64,000 bases of DNA from Pararhodobacter zhoushanensis (GTDB lineage Bacteria; Pseudomonadota; Alphaproteobacteria; Rhodobacterales; Rhodobacteraceae). This document shows, piece after piece, positions 9,606 to 18,601 of this stretch. The translations under genes were made by a program, and so were the position numbers. The notes beneath the pieces are model-generated. The model was not told the origin of the DNA and searched no databases. It saw nothing but the letters and a program-made list of their open reading frames with translations. Position 1 is the stretch's first letter. Each line of letters begins with the position of its first letter. Location of the stretch: positions 3,909,501 through 3,973,500 of the forward strand of contig NZ_JAPDFL010000001.1 in the NCBI RefSeq assembly GCF_025949695.1, written 5' to 3'.

Positions 9606-10415
9606 ATGAAAAGCCCCCTCGCCCTGCCCGCGCGGCTGTTTCGCCGTGGCCCCCGTGTAAATCTCGTGCGACTGGAGGGCATGATTGCCGCCGGTGGCCG
9701 CGGGCGTCTGTCCGATCAAAGTGTCGCGCCCTTGCTGGAGCGTGCGTTCCGCGCCGGCAAGCCCGTCGCCGTGGCGCTGGTGATCAACTCGCCGGGCGGC
9801 TCGCCGGTGCAATCCTCGCTGATCGGCGCACGCATCCGGCGGCTGGCCGAGGAGACCGAAACCCCGGTGCATGCCTTTGTCGAGGATGCGGCGGCCTCGG
9901 GCGGGTACTGGATCGCCAGTGCCGCCGACGACATCCACTGCGACCCGGCGTCGATCCTTGGCTCGATCGGCGTGATCTCGGCGGGCTTCGGGCTGACCGA
10001 AGCCATCGGCAAGCTGGGCGTCGAGCGCCGCGTCTACACGGCGGGCCGTTCGAAAAGCCAGCTCGACCCGTTCCGCCCGGAAAAGCCCGAGGATATCGAA
10101 CGCCTGACCAGCCTGCTTGAACAGATGCACGGCGTGTTCATCAACCAGATCAAGACCGCACGGGGCGACCGGCTCAGCACCGAGACCGACCTCTTTGACG
10201 GGCGCTTCTGGCTGGGGACCGAGGCGGTCGCGCTGGGCCTCGCCGATGGCATCGGCCATGCGGTGCCGACCCTCAAGGCGCGCTATGGCAAGACGCTGCG
10301 CATCCGCGCCTATGGCCCGCGCCGCAGCCTGATGTCGCGCTTTGGCCTGTCGCTGGCGCAAGACGCGCTGGCCGGGGTCGAGGAAGCCGCCCTCTGGGCA
10401 CGGCTGGGCGCCTGA
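9606..10415 (+). CDS. S49-family serine peptidase (SppA/SohB-like)
   Basis: A 269-residue protein of the ClpP/crotonase fold that degrades signal peptides or membrane-protein fragments. The oxyanion region LVINSPGGSPVQSSLIGARI is near residue 60. The nucleophile motif is DAAASGGYWIASAADDI, and the probable general-base lysine lies in GRSKSQLDPFRPEKPED. ILGSIGVIS between them is a strong family marker. The start MKSPLALP at 9606 was chosen over the open frame from 9570. I see no clear N-terminal membrane anchor, so it may be cytoplasmic or peripheral, as in short SohB-like members. Followed 1 base later by the next gene. Confidence 0.9.
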   Translation: MKSPLALPARLFRRGPRVNLVRLEGMIAAGGRGRLSDQSVAPLLERAFRAGKPVAVALVINSPGGSPVQSSLIGARIRRLAEETETPVHAFVEDAAASGGYWIASAADDIHCDPASILGSIGVISAGFGLTEAIGKLGVERRVYTAGRSKSQLDPFRPEKPEDIERLTSLLEQMHGVFINQIKTARGDRLSTETDLFDGRFWLGTEAVALGLADGIGHAVPTLKARYGKTLRIRAYGPRRSLMSRFGLSLAQDALAGVEEAALWARLGA

Positions 10416-10416
10416 G

Positions 10417-10617
10417 ATGTTGATCCGCGTCGTCATTCTGTTCCTGATCTTCATCCTCGTCATGGGGATGGTGCAGAAAATGTTCCGGCCCAATGCGCGG
10501 CTGACCAAACGCAACACCCCGACGCTGGACCGGTTGCGCTGCCCGACCTGCAAACGCGTCAACCTGACCAACGCCCCCGCGCCCTGCGCGCGCCCTGACT
10601 GCCGGTACCGACCATGA
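10417..10617 (+). CDS. Small membrane protein with zinc-ribbon-like tail
   Basis: A 66-residue protein: one N-terminal membrane helix (residues 3-20), a short basic linker, and a C-terminal cysteine knuckle CPTC (42-45) with C57 and C62. The pattern C-x2-C-x11-C-x4-C fits a small metal-binding ribbon. It starts 1 base after the peptidase stop and overlaps the antiporter start by 4 bases, so it is co-translated with both. No function recognised. The operon position suggests a partner or assembly factor of the peptidase, but that is inference. Confidence 0.75.
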   Translation: MLIRVVILFLIFILVMGMVQKMFRPNARLTKRNTPTLDRLRCPTCKRVNLTNAPAPCARPDCRYRP

Positions 10618-11549
10618 TTATTGACGCTGTGATGATTCTTGCCGGACTGGCCCTGCTGGTCGTGGCGGGCGACGCTTTGGTTAAAGGCGCGGTCAACCTC
10701 AGCCTGCGGCTGGGCGTACCGGCGCTGATCGTCGGCTTGACCGTTGTGGCATTCGGCACCTCGGCGCCTGAACTGCTGGTCTCGGTCGATGCGATCCTTG
10801 ACGGCGCGCCCGCGCTGGCCATCGGCAATGTGGTCGGCTCGAACATCGCCAATATCCTTCTGGTGCTGGGCATCCCCGCGCTGATCGCTGCCGTGCCGGT
10901 CTCTCGTGATCTGATGTTCGATTTTCTGGTGATGATGGCCGCCAGCGCCCTGTTCATCGTGCTGGCATGGTTCGGCCCGCTGGGCTGGCCGCACGGGCTG
11001 GCACTGCTGGCGGGTCTGGGGCTGATGCTGTGGAGCAGCTATTCCCGCGCGCAGGCCCACCGCGCCGCCGCCGAACCCGAGCTTGAGGGCGTCGACCATG
11101 GCATGTCGCGCCTGCACATCGGGCTTTACTTGATCGGCGGCATCATCGGCCTGCCGCTGGGCGCCAGCCTGCTGGTCGACGGTGCCACCGATATCGCCAC
11201 CACTTTCGGCGTCAGCGAGGCCGTGATCGGCCTCACGCTGGTCGCCGTCGGCACCTCGCTGCCGGAACTGGCCACCACCGTCACCGCCGCCCTGCGCCGG
11301 GAAACCGGCGTGGCGCTGGGCAACGTGATCGGCTCGAACATCTTCAACCTGCTGGGGATCATCGGGATCTCGTCGCTGGTCGGACGCATTCCGGTCCCTG
11401 TCGAGATGCTGCACCTTGACCTGTGGGTCATGGCCGCTACCTCGGCCTTGCTGGGGGTCTTTGTGCTCAGCGGCCGCAGTATCGGTCGGGTTGCCGGGGT
11501 GCTGCTCATTGCGCTCTATGGCGCGTATCTGTTCTCTCTGTTTCACTGA
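10614..11549 (+). CDS. Calcium/sodium antiporter (CaCA family)
   Basis: A 311-residue cation exchanger with two homologous membrane halves, each carrying the alpha-repeat ion-binding motif: GTSAPELLVS near residue 43 and GTSLPELATT near residue 213. The motif GNVVGSNIANI is mirrored by GNVIGSNIFNL. The acidic loop between halves is short, as in YrbG-type bacterial members. It exports Ca2+ (or exchanges Na+) across the inner membrane. Starts inside the preceding small gene by a 4-base overlap. Confidence 0.93.
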   Translation: MIIDAVMILAGLALLVVAGDALVKGAVNLSLRLGVPALIVGLTVVAFGTSAPELLVSVDAILDGAPALAIGNVVGSNIANILLVLGIPALIAAVPVSRDLMFDFLVMMAASALFIVLAWFGPLGWPHGLALLAGLGLMLWSSYSRAQAHRAAAEPELEGVDHGMSRLHIGLYLIGGIIGLPLGASLLVDGATDIATTFGVSEAVIGLTLVAVGTSLPELATTVTAALRRETGVALGNVIGSNIFNLLGIIGISSLVGRIPVPVEMLHLDLWVMAATSALLGVFVLSGRSIGRVAGVLLIALYGAYLFSLFH

Positions 11550-11557
11550 GGCTTGGG

Positions 11558-12340
11558 ATGGCTGGCAAGGCACTGATCACGGGGGCGGGACACCGTCTGG
11601 GCGCGGCAATGACGCTCGAGCTGGCCCGGCGCGGCTATGACGTCGCGTTGCACTACGCCTCCAGCCGCGACGGGGCCGAAGCCACCGCCGCCGAGGCCCG
11701 CGCCCTGGGTGTCACCGCCGCCGTGTTTCAGGCCGACCTGCTGGACGAGGACGAAACCCACGCTCTCCTCCCCGCCGCCGCCGAGGCGCTCGGCGGGCCG
11801 CTGACCGTGCTGATCAACAACGCCTCGATCTTTGAATACGACAGCCTGCACAGCGCCACCCGCACCAGCTGGGACCGGCACATGGGCTCGAACCTGCGCG
11901 CGCCGCTGGTCCTGACGCAGGCCTTCGCCGCGCAGGCCCCCGCGCCCGGTGCGGACGCCCGCGGAGAGGCCGTGGCACTGGCTCAGGTCATCAACATGAT
12001 CGACCAGCGCGTGCTGAAACTGACGCCCGAATTCCTGACCTACACGCTGGCCAAGGCGGGCCTATGGACCCTCACCCAGACCAGCGCACAGGCCCTCGCA
12101 CCACGGATCCGCGTCAACGCCATCGGCCCCGGCCCCACCCTGATCGGCACGCGCCAGACCCCCGAACACTTCGCCCGCCAGCGCGCCAATACCGTGCTGG
12201 GCCGGGGTTCGGACACCGATGACATCACCGCTGCGCTTGCGTATCTGCTCGACGCGAAGGCAGTCACCGGCCAGCTGATCTGCGTCGATGGCGGCCAGCA
12301 TCTGGGCTGGAAAACGCCTGATATCGTGGGTCTGGAATAG
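11558..12340 (+). CDS. Short-chain dehydrogenase, pteridine-reductase/FolM-like
   Basis: A 260-residue Rossmann enzyme. The nucleotide-binding turn is ITGAGHRLGAA, and HYASS follows strand 2, matching the HY-x-x-S pattern of pteridine reductases that favours NADPH. NNAS is present; the active-site tyrosine and lysine are in YTLAK. The segment INMIDQRVLKLTPEFLTYTL resembles FolM and trypanosomal PTR1. Likely substrate is a dihydrobiopterin or dihydrofolate type pterin, with moderate confidence. The start at 11558 follows a short 8-base gap after the antiporter; the open frame from 11423 is a shadow. Confidence 0.85.
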   Translation: MAGKALITGAGHRLGAAMTLELARRGYDVALHYASSRDGAEATAAEARALGVTAAVFQADLLDEDETHALLPAAAEALGGPLTVLINNASIFEYDSLHSATRTSWDRHMGSNLRAPLVLTQAFAAQAPAPGADARGEAVALAQVINMIDQRVLKLTPEFLTYTLAKAGLWTLTQTSAQALAPRIRVNAIGPGPTLIGTRQTPEHFARQRANTVLGRGSDTDDITAALAYLLDAKAVTGQLICVDGGQHLGWKTPDIVGLE

Positions 12341-12638
12341 CCCTTTGGCCGGACGCCGCGTCAGCTTGTCCACCGCACCGCAAGCTGTCACAGAAGCGTT
12401 ATGAAATTGTTAAGGTTTTCAGTAGGTTGCCATGCATTGTTTTTCTTTCCTTTGATTTCAATGCCTTACGGCAGCGCCCAAAATTTGGGCATTCATCCGA
12501 ACCAGCCCTGAAACCTAGGTTTTTCACCCTTCCCAACAGCACCTCCACAGGTTTATCCACAGATTCCGTGGAAAGCTTTGCCCTTGAACTCACGCGCGCT
12601 AGAGTGCAGCCAGCGAGCAGAATCACCCGGCCCCTTTG
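12341..12638 (+). other. AT-rich intergenic region before uvrC with a perfect DnaA-box 9-mer
   Basis: This 298-base gap holds no gene I can support. Its middle (about 12400-12475) is clearly richer in A and T than its surroundings. TTATCCACA, the consensus DnaA box, occurs at 12553-12561, next to a small inverted repeat TCCAC...GTGGA. GAAC-N7-GAAA at 12499-12513 is one base off the alphaproteobacterial LexA site GAAC-N7-GAAC. A uvrC promoter must lie here, but I cannot place -35 and -10 boxes with confidence. Confidence 0.45.
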
Positions 12639-14580
12639 ATGACCGAAACACCCGACGAGTCTGGCGCTGACGAGCTTGGCCCCGACAACCTCAGCCCCGA
12701 CGCTCTTAGCGTTGAGCTTGGCGCGCGGACTGATGGCCTCACCGGCCACGCCCTTATCGCCAGCTACGTGCGCACCCTTGACGGCTCTCCCGGCGTGTAC
12801 CGCATGCTGGGCGATGACATGCGCGTGCTCTACGTCGGCAAGGCGCGCAACCTGAAGGCCCGCGTGTCGAATTACGCGCGCCCTTCCGGGCATTCGGGCC
12901 GCATCGCGCGGATGATCTCGGAAACCCGGTCGATGATGTTCCTGACCACCAAGACCGAGACCGAGGCGCTGCTGCTCGAGCAGAACCTGATCAAGCAGCT
13001 CAAGCCGATCTACAACGTGCTGCTGCGCGACGACAAAAGCTTTCCCAATATCCTGATCTCCAAAGATCACGCCTTTCCCCAGATCCGCAAGCACCGGGGC
13101 AAGCGCACGGAAAAAGGCAGCTATTTCGGCCCCTTCGCCAGCGGAACGGCAGTCAATCGGACGCTGAACCAGCTGCAAAAGGTGTTCCTTTTGCGATCCT
13201 GCACCGATGCGGCCTTCCAGAACCGCACGCGGCCCTGCCTGCTCTACCAGATCAAGCGTTGCGCCGGTCCCTGCGTGAACCTGATCACGCCCGAGGACTA
13301 CAGCGATCTGGTGTCCGACGCCGAGCAGTTCCTGTCGGGCAAGACGACCCGCATTCAGGCCGATCTGGCGCGCGGCATGCAGGAAGCCTCCGACGCGATG
13401 GAATTCGAGCGCGCGGCGGCCCTGCGCGACCGTATCCGCGCGCTGACCGCCGTGCAGCAGTCGCAGGGCATCAACCCCAAGGGGGTCGACGAGGCCGACG
13501 TGATCGCGCTGCATCTGGAAAAGGGGCAGGCCTGCGTTCAGGTTTTCTTCATCCGGGCGCATCAGAGTTGGGGCAACAGCGACTTTTACCCCCGCACCGG
13601 CTCGGGCGCCGAAGAAGGGGAGATTCTGGAGGCGTTTCTCGCGCAGTTCTACGACGGCAAACCGCCGCCAAAGCAGATCTTGCTCTCGCATCCCGTTGAG
13701 AATGAGGATCTTATCCACGAACTTCTCAGCGCCCGCGCCGGGCGCAACGTCGACCTGCGCATCCCGCAGCGCGGTGAAAAGGCCGAACTGGTGGAGAACG
13801 CGCTCAGGAACGCGCGCGAATCGCTGGGCCGCAAGATGTCGGAAAGTGCCGCGCAGTCCCGCCTTCTGGCCGGTCTGGCCGAGGCGTTCAATCTGGATGA
13901 GACCCCGCAACGGGTTGAAATCTATGACAACAGCCACATTCAGGGCGCCCATGCCGTGGGTGCCATGGTCGTGGCCGGGCCAGAACGGCTGGATGAAGAA
14001 CCAGTACCGCAAGTTCAACATCAAAGGCGACATGGCCAAGCCCGGCGACGATTTCGGCATGATGCGCGAGGTGCTGACGCGGCGCTTCGACAAATTGCTC
14101 AAGGACGATCCGGGCCGCGAGTCCGAGGCCTGGCCAGATCTTCTGCTGATCGACGGCGGCGCCGGGCAGATCTCGGCCGTGGCCGAGACGCTGGCCGAAC
14201 TGGGGCTCGATGACATCCCCTTCATCGGCGTCGCCAAGGGCGTCGACCGCGATCTGGGGCGCGAGGAATTCCACCGCCCCGGCCAGCGCCCCTTTGCGCT
14301 GCGCCACAATGATCCGGTGCTCTATTTCATCCAGCGCCTGCGCGACGAGGCGCACCGTTTCGTTATCGGCACCCACCGCGCCGCCCGGGCCAAGACGACC
14401 ACCCGCACCCCGCTTGACGAGGTGCCGGGCGTCGGCGCGACCCGCAAACGCGCGCTGCTGGCGCATTTCGGCTCGGCCAAGGCCGTCACCCGCGCCGGAT
14501 TGCCTGACCTGATGGCAGTGCCGGGGATCTCGCAGAAAATCGCGGAAACTGTCTATAATTTTTTCCACGCCGAGGAATGA
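12639..14580 (+). CDS. uvrC: Excinuclease ABC subunit C, interrupted by a frameshift
   Basis: UvrC makes the dual incisions of nucleotide-excision repair. Domains in order: GIY-YIG nuclease (GVYRM...VLYVGKA, residues 50-75); a cysteine region ([14 protein letters not shown]); a UVR helix ([15 protein letters not shown]); the RNase H-like nuclease ([20 protein letters not shown]); and C-terminal helix-hairpin-helix motifs ([31 protein letters not shown]). The frame breaks at about 13986: after AGPE, removing the C in GAACGGCTGG restores [12 protein letters not shown]. Both parts are otherwise well conserved, so a sequence error or a very recent mutation is likely. The 35-residue acidic N-terminus before the nuclease is an unusual extension. 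Confidence 0.93.
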
Positions 14581-14667
14581 GCGCGCAGAAACCGGCGTGA
14601 CGCTAACGAAGCGGTAACGAGTCGACGCCATGCTCACCAGCAATGTCCCTCACATGCGTTGGCGATC

Positions 14668-16111
14668 ATGGCTCAGGCTCCTTCCACCTTTAACTCTTCC
14701 GCGCGGGACACTGGCCAGGAAGTGCCATTTGACCTGCTTGAGCTGATCTATTCGCGGACCGACACGCGCGGCGTGATCTGCGCGGCGAATGACACGTTCG
14801 ACCGGCTTGCGGGCTACGGTTGGCGCGACACCATCGGCGCACCGCATAAGCTGGTGCGCCACTCCGATATGCCCAAAGGGTTCTTCCATATCTTCTGGTC
14901 ACTGCTGAAATCAGGGGTGCCGGCCGTCGGTTACGTCAAGAACCGCAACAAGGACGGGCGTTACTACTGGGTTCTCGCCGCCGCGATCCCGTGTGAGGGG
15001 GTATTTCTCGGTTCGACTCAAGCCCAGTTCGGCCCTGTTCCAAACCATCCGCGAAGAATACGCGCGCCTTCGGCGGCGCGAGCAGAACGAATCACTGTCG
15101 GCTGAAGCGTCGGCAGAAATCTTTCTGACCCGGCTCACCGAACTTGGTTTCCGGTCTTATCCCGAATTCATGAGCCAGGCCCTGCAAGACGAAATGCTGG
15201 CGCGCGACCGTGGGCTTGATCGACCGGTGGACAAGGTGGCGAACCATCTTGCCACGCTCGTCAACGGCCTGACCGCCGCACTGGAAGAACAGACACGGCT
15301 GGTCGGACTGTTCGACAGCCTCAAGCTGCTGCCGGTCAATATGCGCCTGATCGCCTCGCGGCTGGAACCGCAGGGCGGGCCCATCAGCCAGATCTCGATG
15401 AACTACAAAACCTCGTTCGACAATATCGCTGAGCGGCTAAGTGCCTTTGTCACCGGCGAAAAGAACATCTGCGGCAGCATGGATGCCGCGGTTCGCCGCA
15501 GCCTTATTCTGACCAATTGCGCACGCCTGCATCACGAGATGTCAAAACAGATACGCCAGCCGGACGATAACTTTGACGGCGAAGAAAAGCGTCAGGAACA
15601 CAAGATCATCGCGAAGCTGGGCGATGAAAGCCAAACGCTGGTGCAGGTGTCGCTGGCCGAAGCGTCCCGCCTTGCGGCAACGCTGATCGCCTCCGCCTAT
15701 GAAATCCGCCGCATGGTCCTGGGGCTTGATACCATCCGCATCCTTGGCCGGGTCGAAAGCCGGCGCGACCGGGTGTTCGAAAAAGCCTGCTCGGCCACAC
15801 TCGACCAGATCGACACGGTGCAAGCGGCCATTTCGGAAAGCCTGCAGACACTGTCCAATCTCGCAGTCTCGATCCAGACAGGACTGGCGATGATCAGCGC
15901 CGTGCGCGAACCGGGCAAGGACCGCGTGAAGGTGGCGGGTGCGGCCCCCAAACCGGTGTCGTCCCCGGCCAAGGCACCAACGCCGCGCAGCGTCAAAACC
16001 GCGCAGCCCGGCACGACACCGGGCCTTGCCGCCCCCGTCAGCAGCGGCTGGCGTGATGATGCGCCGCCAGATACCGCGCATGGCCCAACCCCGAACATCG
16101 CGGCCGAGTAG
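14668..16111 (+). CDS. PAS-domain sensor-like protein with helical C-terminus, frameshifted
   Basis: Residues 25-120 form a PAS domain of the aerotaxis-receptor (Aer) type: ANDTFDRLAGYGWRDTIGAP, LVRHSDMPKGFFHIFWSLLK, VKNRNKDGRYYWVLA. Such domains often bind FAD and sense redox or oxygen. The frame shifts inside a G5 run at 14997-15001; beyond it GYFSVRLKPSSALFQTIREE completes the PAS and leads into about 300 helical residues with no transmembrane or methyl-accepting signature. The C-terminal 60 residues are Pro/Ala-rich and disordered. Without the indel it is one protein of about 480 residues. Output partner unknown; it could act as a soluble redox-responsive scaffold. Confidence 0.75.
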
Positions 16112-16152
16112 TCCCCCTTTCGCAACCCGCGCGCTTGGGCTACCTATCGTGC

Positions 16153-16821
16153 ATGCGCTGGACCTTACCCAACACCCTGACTGTTGTCCGCCTGCTCGCT
16201 GCCCCGGGGGTTGCGATCATGTTCTTGTATTTTGCCCGCCCCTGGGCCGACTGGTTCGCGCTGGTCCTGTTTCTGGGGGCCGCGATCACCGACTATTTCG
16301 ACGGCTACCTCGCCCGCCTGTGGCGGCAGGAAAGCCGCATCGGGGCCATGCTCGACCCGATCGCGGACAAGGCGATGGTCGTCATCGCGCTGCTGGTGAT
16401 CACCGGCTACTCCGGCATGGATCCGTGGCTGATCCTGCCCGCGACGGTGATCCTGTTTCGCGAGGTGTTCGTGTCAGGCCTGCGGGAATATCTGGGCAAT
16501 ACATCGCGCCTGTTGGCGGTAACCCAGCTGGCAAAGTGGAAGACCACGGCGCAGATGGTGGCGATCTCGACCCTGTTCGCCGCGCTGGGTCTGGAATATG
16601 TGCGCGAGCAGGCGCTGGCGCGCAACCGCTCGATCATCGCCGAGATGGCCGATACCGGGCTGGATGCCGATATCAACCTCTTGTCGATCGCCAACAATCT
16701 GGGCCAGGTCGTCTGGGCGATTGGCCTTGCGCTGATCTGGATCGCCGCAATCCTGACCGCGATCACCGGGCTCGACTATCTGCGCAAGGCGATGCCCCAT
16801 TTGCGGGACAGCGGCGAATGA
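16153..16821 (+). CDS. pgsA: CDP-diacylglycerol-glycerol-3-phosphate 3-phosphatidyltransferase
   Basis: Makes phosphatidylglycerol phosphate, the committed step to phosphatidylglycerol and cardiolipin, at the inner membrane. The CDP-alcohol phosphotransferase signature is split over DYFDGYLAR and GAMLDPIADK (residues 46-80), giving the D-x2-DG-x2-AR...G-x3-D-x3-D pattern. Several membrane helices follow. The ATG at 16153 (MRWTLPNTLTVVR) matches family starts. The stop overlaps moaD by 4 bases. Confidence 0.95.
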   Translation: MRWTLPNTLTVVRLLAAPGVAIMFLYFARPWADWFALVLFLGAAITDYFDGYLARLWRQESRIGAMLDPIADKAMVVIALLVITGYSGMDPWLILPATVILFREVFVSGLREYLGNTSRLLAVTQLAKWKTTAQMVAISTLFAALGLEYVREQALARNRSIIAEMADTGLDADINLLSIANNLGQVVWAIGLALIWIAAILTAITGLDYLRKAMPHLRDSGE

Positions 16822-17069
16822 CCCTGACTCTTCTCTACTTTGCCTGGCTGCGGGAACGCATCGGTCTGCCGCGCGAAACGGTGGACACCAGGGCCTCCAC
16901 CGTCGCCGACCTGGTCGAAGAACTGCGCGCCCGCGAAGAGCGCTACGCGTTCACCTTCGCCGATCTCAAGGCGGTGCGCGTCGCGCTGGATCAGGAACTG
17001 ACCGATTTTGACGCCCCGCTTGCCGGCGTGCGCGAAGTGGCGTTTTTCCCGCCGATGACCGGCGGCTGA
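16818..17069 (+). CDS. moaD: Molybdopterin synthase small subunit (sulfur carrier)
   Basis: An 83-residue ubiquitin-like sulfur carrier. Its C-terminal Gly-Gly (PPMTGG) is thiocarboxylated and inserts into MoaE to sulfurate precursor Z. The fold is indicated by LTLLYFAWLRERIG, STVADLVEEL and AFFPPMTGG. It is the middle gene of pgsA-moaD-moaE, overlapping pgsA by 4 bases and separated from moaE by 4. Confidence 0.95.
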   Translation: MTLTLLYFAWLRERIGLPRETVDTRASTVADLVEELRAREERYAFTFADLKAVRVALDQELTDFDAPLAGVREVAFFPPMTGG

Positions 17070-17073
17070 GCCC

Positions 17074-17514
17074 ATGACGATTCGCGTTCAGGCCCATCCC
17101 TTTGACTACGGCGCTGAAAGCAACGCCTTTGCTCAGTCGAGCAATGGCGCGGGGGCCATTGTCACCTTTTGCGGCGTGGTACGAGACAATGACGGCACGC
17201 TGCGCGGCATGGAGATCGAGCATTACCCCGGCATGACCGAACGCGCGCTCAGCACGATCGAGGCCGAGGCGCGCAGCCGCTGGTCGCTGAGCGATGCGCT
17301 GATCATCCACCGCCACGGCGCGCTCACCCCCGGCGAGATGATCATGATGGTCGCCACGGCCTCACGCCACCGTGCCGATGCCTTCGCTGCGGCAGAGTTC
17401 CTGATGGATTATCTGAAGTCCCGCGCGCCGTTCTGGAAAAAGGAACGCACCGCTACCGGTGAAGGCTGGGTCGAAGCACGCGAGGCCGACGAAGACGCCC
17501 TCAAACGCTGGTAA
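17074..17514 (+). CDS. moaE: Molybdopterin synthase catalytic subunit
   Basis: A 146-residue catalytic subunit converting cyclic pyranopterin monophosphate to molybdopterin using MoaD thiocarboxylate. Family motifs are MEIEHYPGMTERAL, IIHRHGALTPGEMIMMVATA, SRHRADAF and the active-site lysine segment KSRAPFWKKE. Forms a heterotetramer with the adjacent moaD product. The gene ends 5 bases before a convergent minus-strand gene. Confidence 0.96.
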   Translation: MTIRVQAHPFDYGAESNAFAQSSNGAGAIVTFCGVVRDNDGTLRGMEIEHYPGMTERALSTIEAEARSRWSLSDALIIHRHGALTPGEMIMMVATASRHRADAFAAAEFLMDYLKSRAPFWKKERTATGEGWVEAREADEDALKRW

Positions 17515-17519
17515 ACGCG

Positions 17520-18155
17520 CTATTTTCGCGGCGCGTCCTCGGCAACTTGAAACACCACCGGCAGCGTGAACTCGGCCTGCTGACCGCTCGCCCGGTCCAC
17601 CACCTGCGTGCGCAGCTGATAAGCCCCTTCGGCCCCGGTGACACGGTAGGTCAGGTGGAAATACCCGTCCACCGGGCGGCTGTAGCTGTCCAGCTGCACC
17701 TCGCCCATCGGGATCATCGCGTCGGTCATCTGCTCGCCCTCGGGGCTGTCGAGCGTGAACGACACATCGAACAGCAACCGATTCGCGCCATTGGCCAGCG
17801 ACGTCATGGAAAACCCGTAAACCTCGACATAGGCATAGATCGGCTCGCCAATGACATAGGCGTTGTCCACGCGCGGCACATACATGCCATAGCCCTCGGC
17901 TTGCCCGGCGGTGAGTTGGGCGTTCGTCACGCCAAACCCGGCCTGATCGGTCACCGTGCGCATAAAGCGGCGGGCAGCGACCACGGCGTCGTCAGTGCGC
18001 CCCTCGGCGAGCATCGATTCGATGGCTTGTGCCGCCTGCGCCAGGTTTTGTGCCCCGGCCGCCAGCGGCAGGGCACCAAGCAGGGCCGCAAAGGCAACAG
18101 GCCTCAGGACGTGCCGGGCCAAAGGCATCGCTGGGCAAATCGACCAGAATTTCAT
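17520..18155 (-). CDS. Exported protein of unknown function
   Basis: Up to 211 residues. A hydrophobic segment LRPVAFAALLGALPLAAGAQ near residues 17-36 ends in a likely signal-peptidase site (AGA-QN), so the mature part is periplasmic. The mature region has an Ala-rich helix and then a beta-rich stretch (VIGEPIYAYVEVYGF, DGYFHLTYRVTG, AEFTLPVVFQV) suggestive of an immunoglobulin-like or lipoprotein fold. A second ATG at 18128 (MPLARHVLRP) may be the real start. I do not recognise the family. Confidence 0.7.
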   Translation of the reverse strand: MKFWSICPAMPLARHVLRPVAFAALLGALPLAAGAQNLAQAAQAIESMLAEGRTDDAVVAARRFMRTVTDQAGFGVTNAQLTAGQAEGYGMYVPRVDNAYVIGEPIYAYVEVYGFSMTSLANGANRLLFDVSFTLDSPEGEQMTDAMIPMGEVQLDSYSRPVDGYFHLTYRVTGAEGAYQLRTQVVDRASGQQAEFTLPVVFQVAEDAPRK

Positions 18156-18202
18156 CGTTCGAACTCGCTCGGCAATGTCATGACGCCACTTTGCCCGGAC
18201 AG

Positions 18203-18231
18203 CGCCGAGCGGGCAAGTCCCGCTCGCGGCG
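18203..18231 (-). terminator. GC-rich hairpin between two minus-strand genes
   Basis: GAGCGGG and CCCGCTC pair around a 4-6 base loop, with CGCC/GGCG continuing the stem beyond a small bulge. It lies just past the stop at 18248 of the upstream minus-strand gene and before the next start at 18155. There is no following T run, so it may be a terminator of limited strength or an mRNA-stabilising hairpin. Confidence 0.4.
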
Positions 18232-18247
18232 ATGTGTAACGCTTGGC

Positions 18248-18571
18248 TTATCTATCGTGCCCGTCGAGCTGCTGACGCAGCGTCTCGGCCTCGTGCCGCG
18301 CGCCGCGCAACCCGTCCATCGCCGCGCGCAATTCCGCCTGCACCTGCGCCATTTCGCGCCCGACTTCCTCGTCGCGTTGCTGGATATAGGCGATGGCCTG
18401 ATCGCGGGTTTCCTCGGCCTCGTGCAGCGCCTGTGCCATGCGCTCCAGTTCGCCCAGATCGGCCTGCGTGACGCGGGTGAAACGGTGGATCAGCCAGTTG
18501 ACGAACCAGCCCAGTGCAAAGGCCGCCGTCAGCACGATCACGGTGACAATTACGAATTCGGTGCGGTTCAT
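18248..18571 (-). CDS. Membrane-anchored coiled-coil protein of unknown function
   Basis: A 107-residue protein with one N-terminal membrane helix (VIVTVIVLTAAFALGWFVNW, residues 7-26). A continuous charged coiled coil follows (ELERMAQALHEAEETRDQAI and onward). It begins 30 bases downstream of the OmpA-family gene on the same strand, so it is probably co-transcribed. A role in envelope organisation beside the OmpA protein is plausible but unproven. No family assigned. Confidence 0.75.
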   Translation of the reverse strand: MNRTEFVIVTVIVLTAAFALGWFVNWLIHRFTRVTQADLGELERMAQALHEAEETRDQAIAYIQQRDEEVGREMAQVQAELRAAMDGLRGARHEAETLRQQLDGHDR

Positions 18572-18601
18572 CGGGCGGTCTCCGGGGTGCGCGGGCGCGC
18601 G

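Noticed and set aside
9477..11573. 698-codon minus-strand open frame opposite the peptidase and antiporter
   Set aside because: Gln/Arg/His-rich shadow; three clear genes lie on the plus strand with overlapping starts.
12341..12638. Chromosomal replication origin
   Set aside because: Only one DnaA box and no origin-linked genes.
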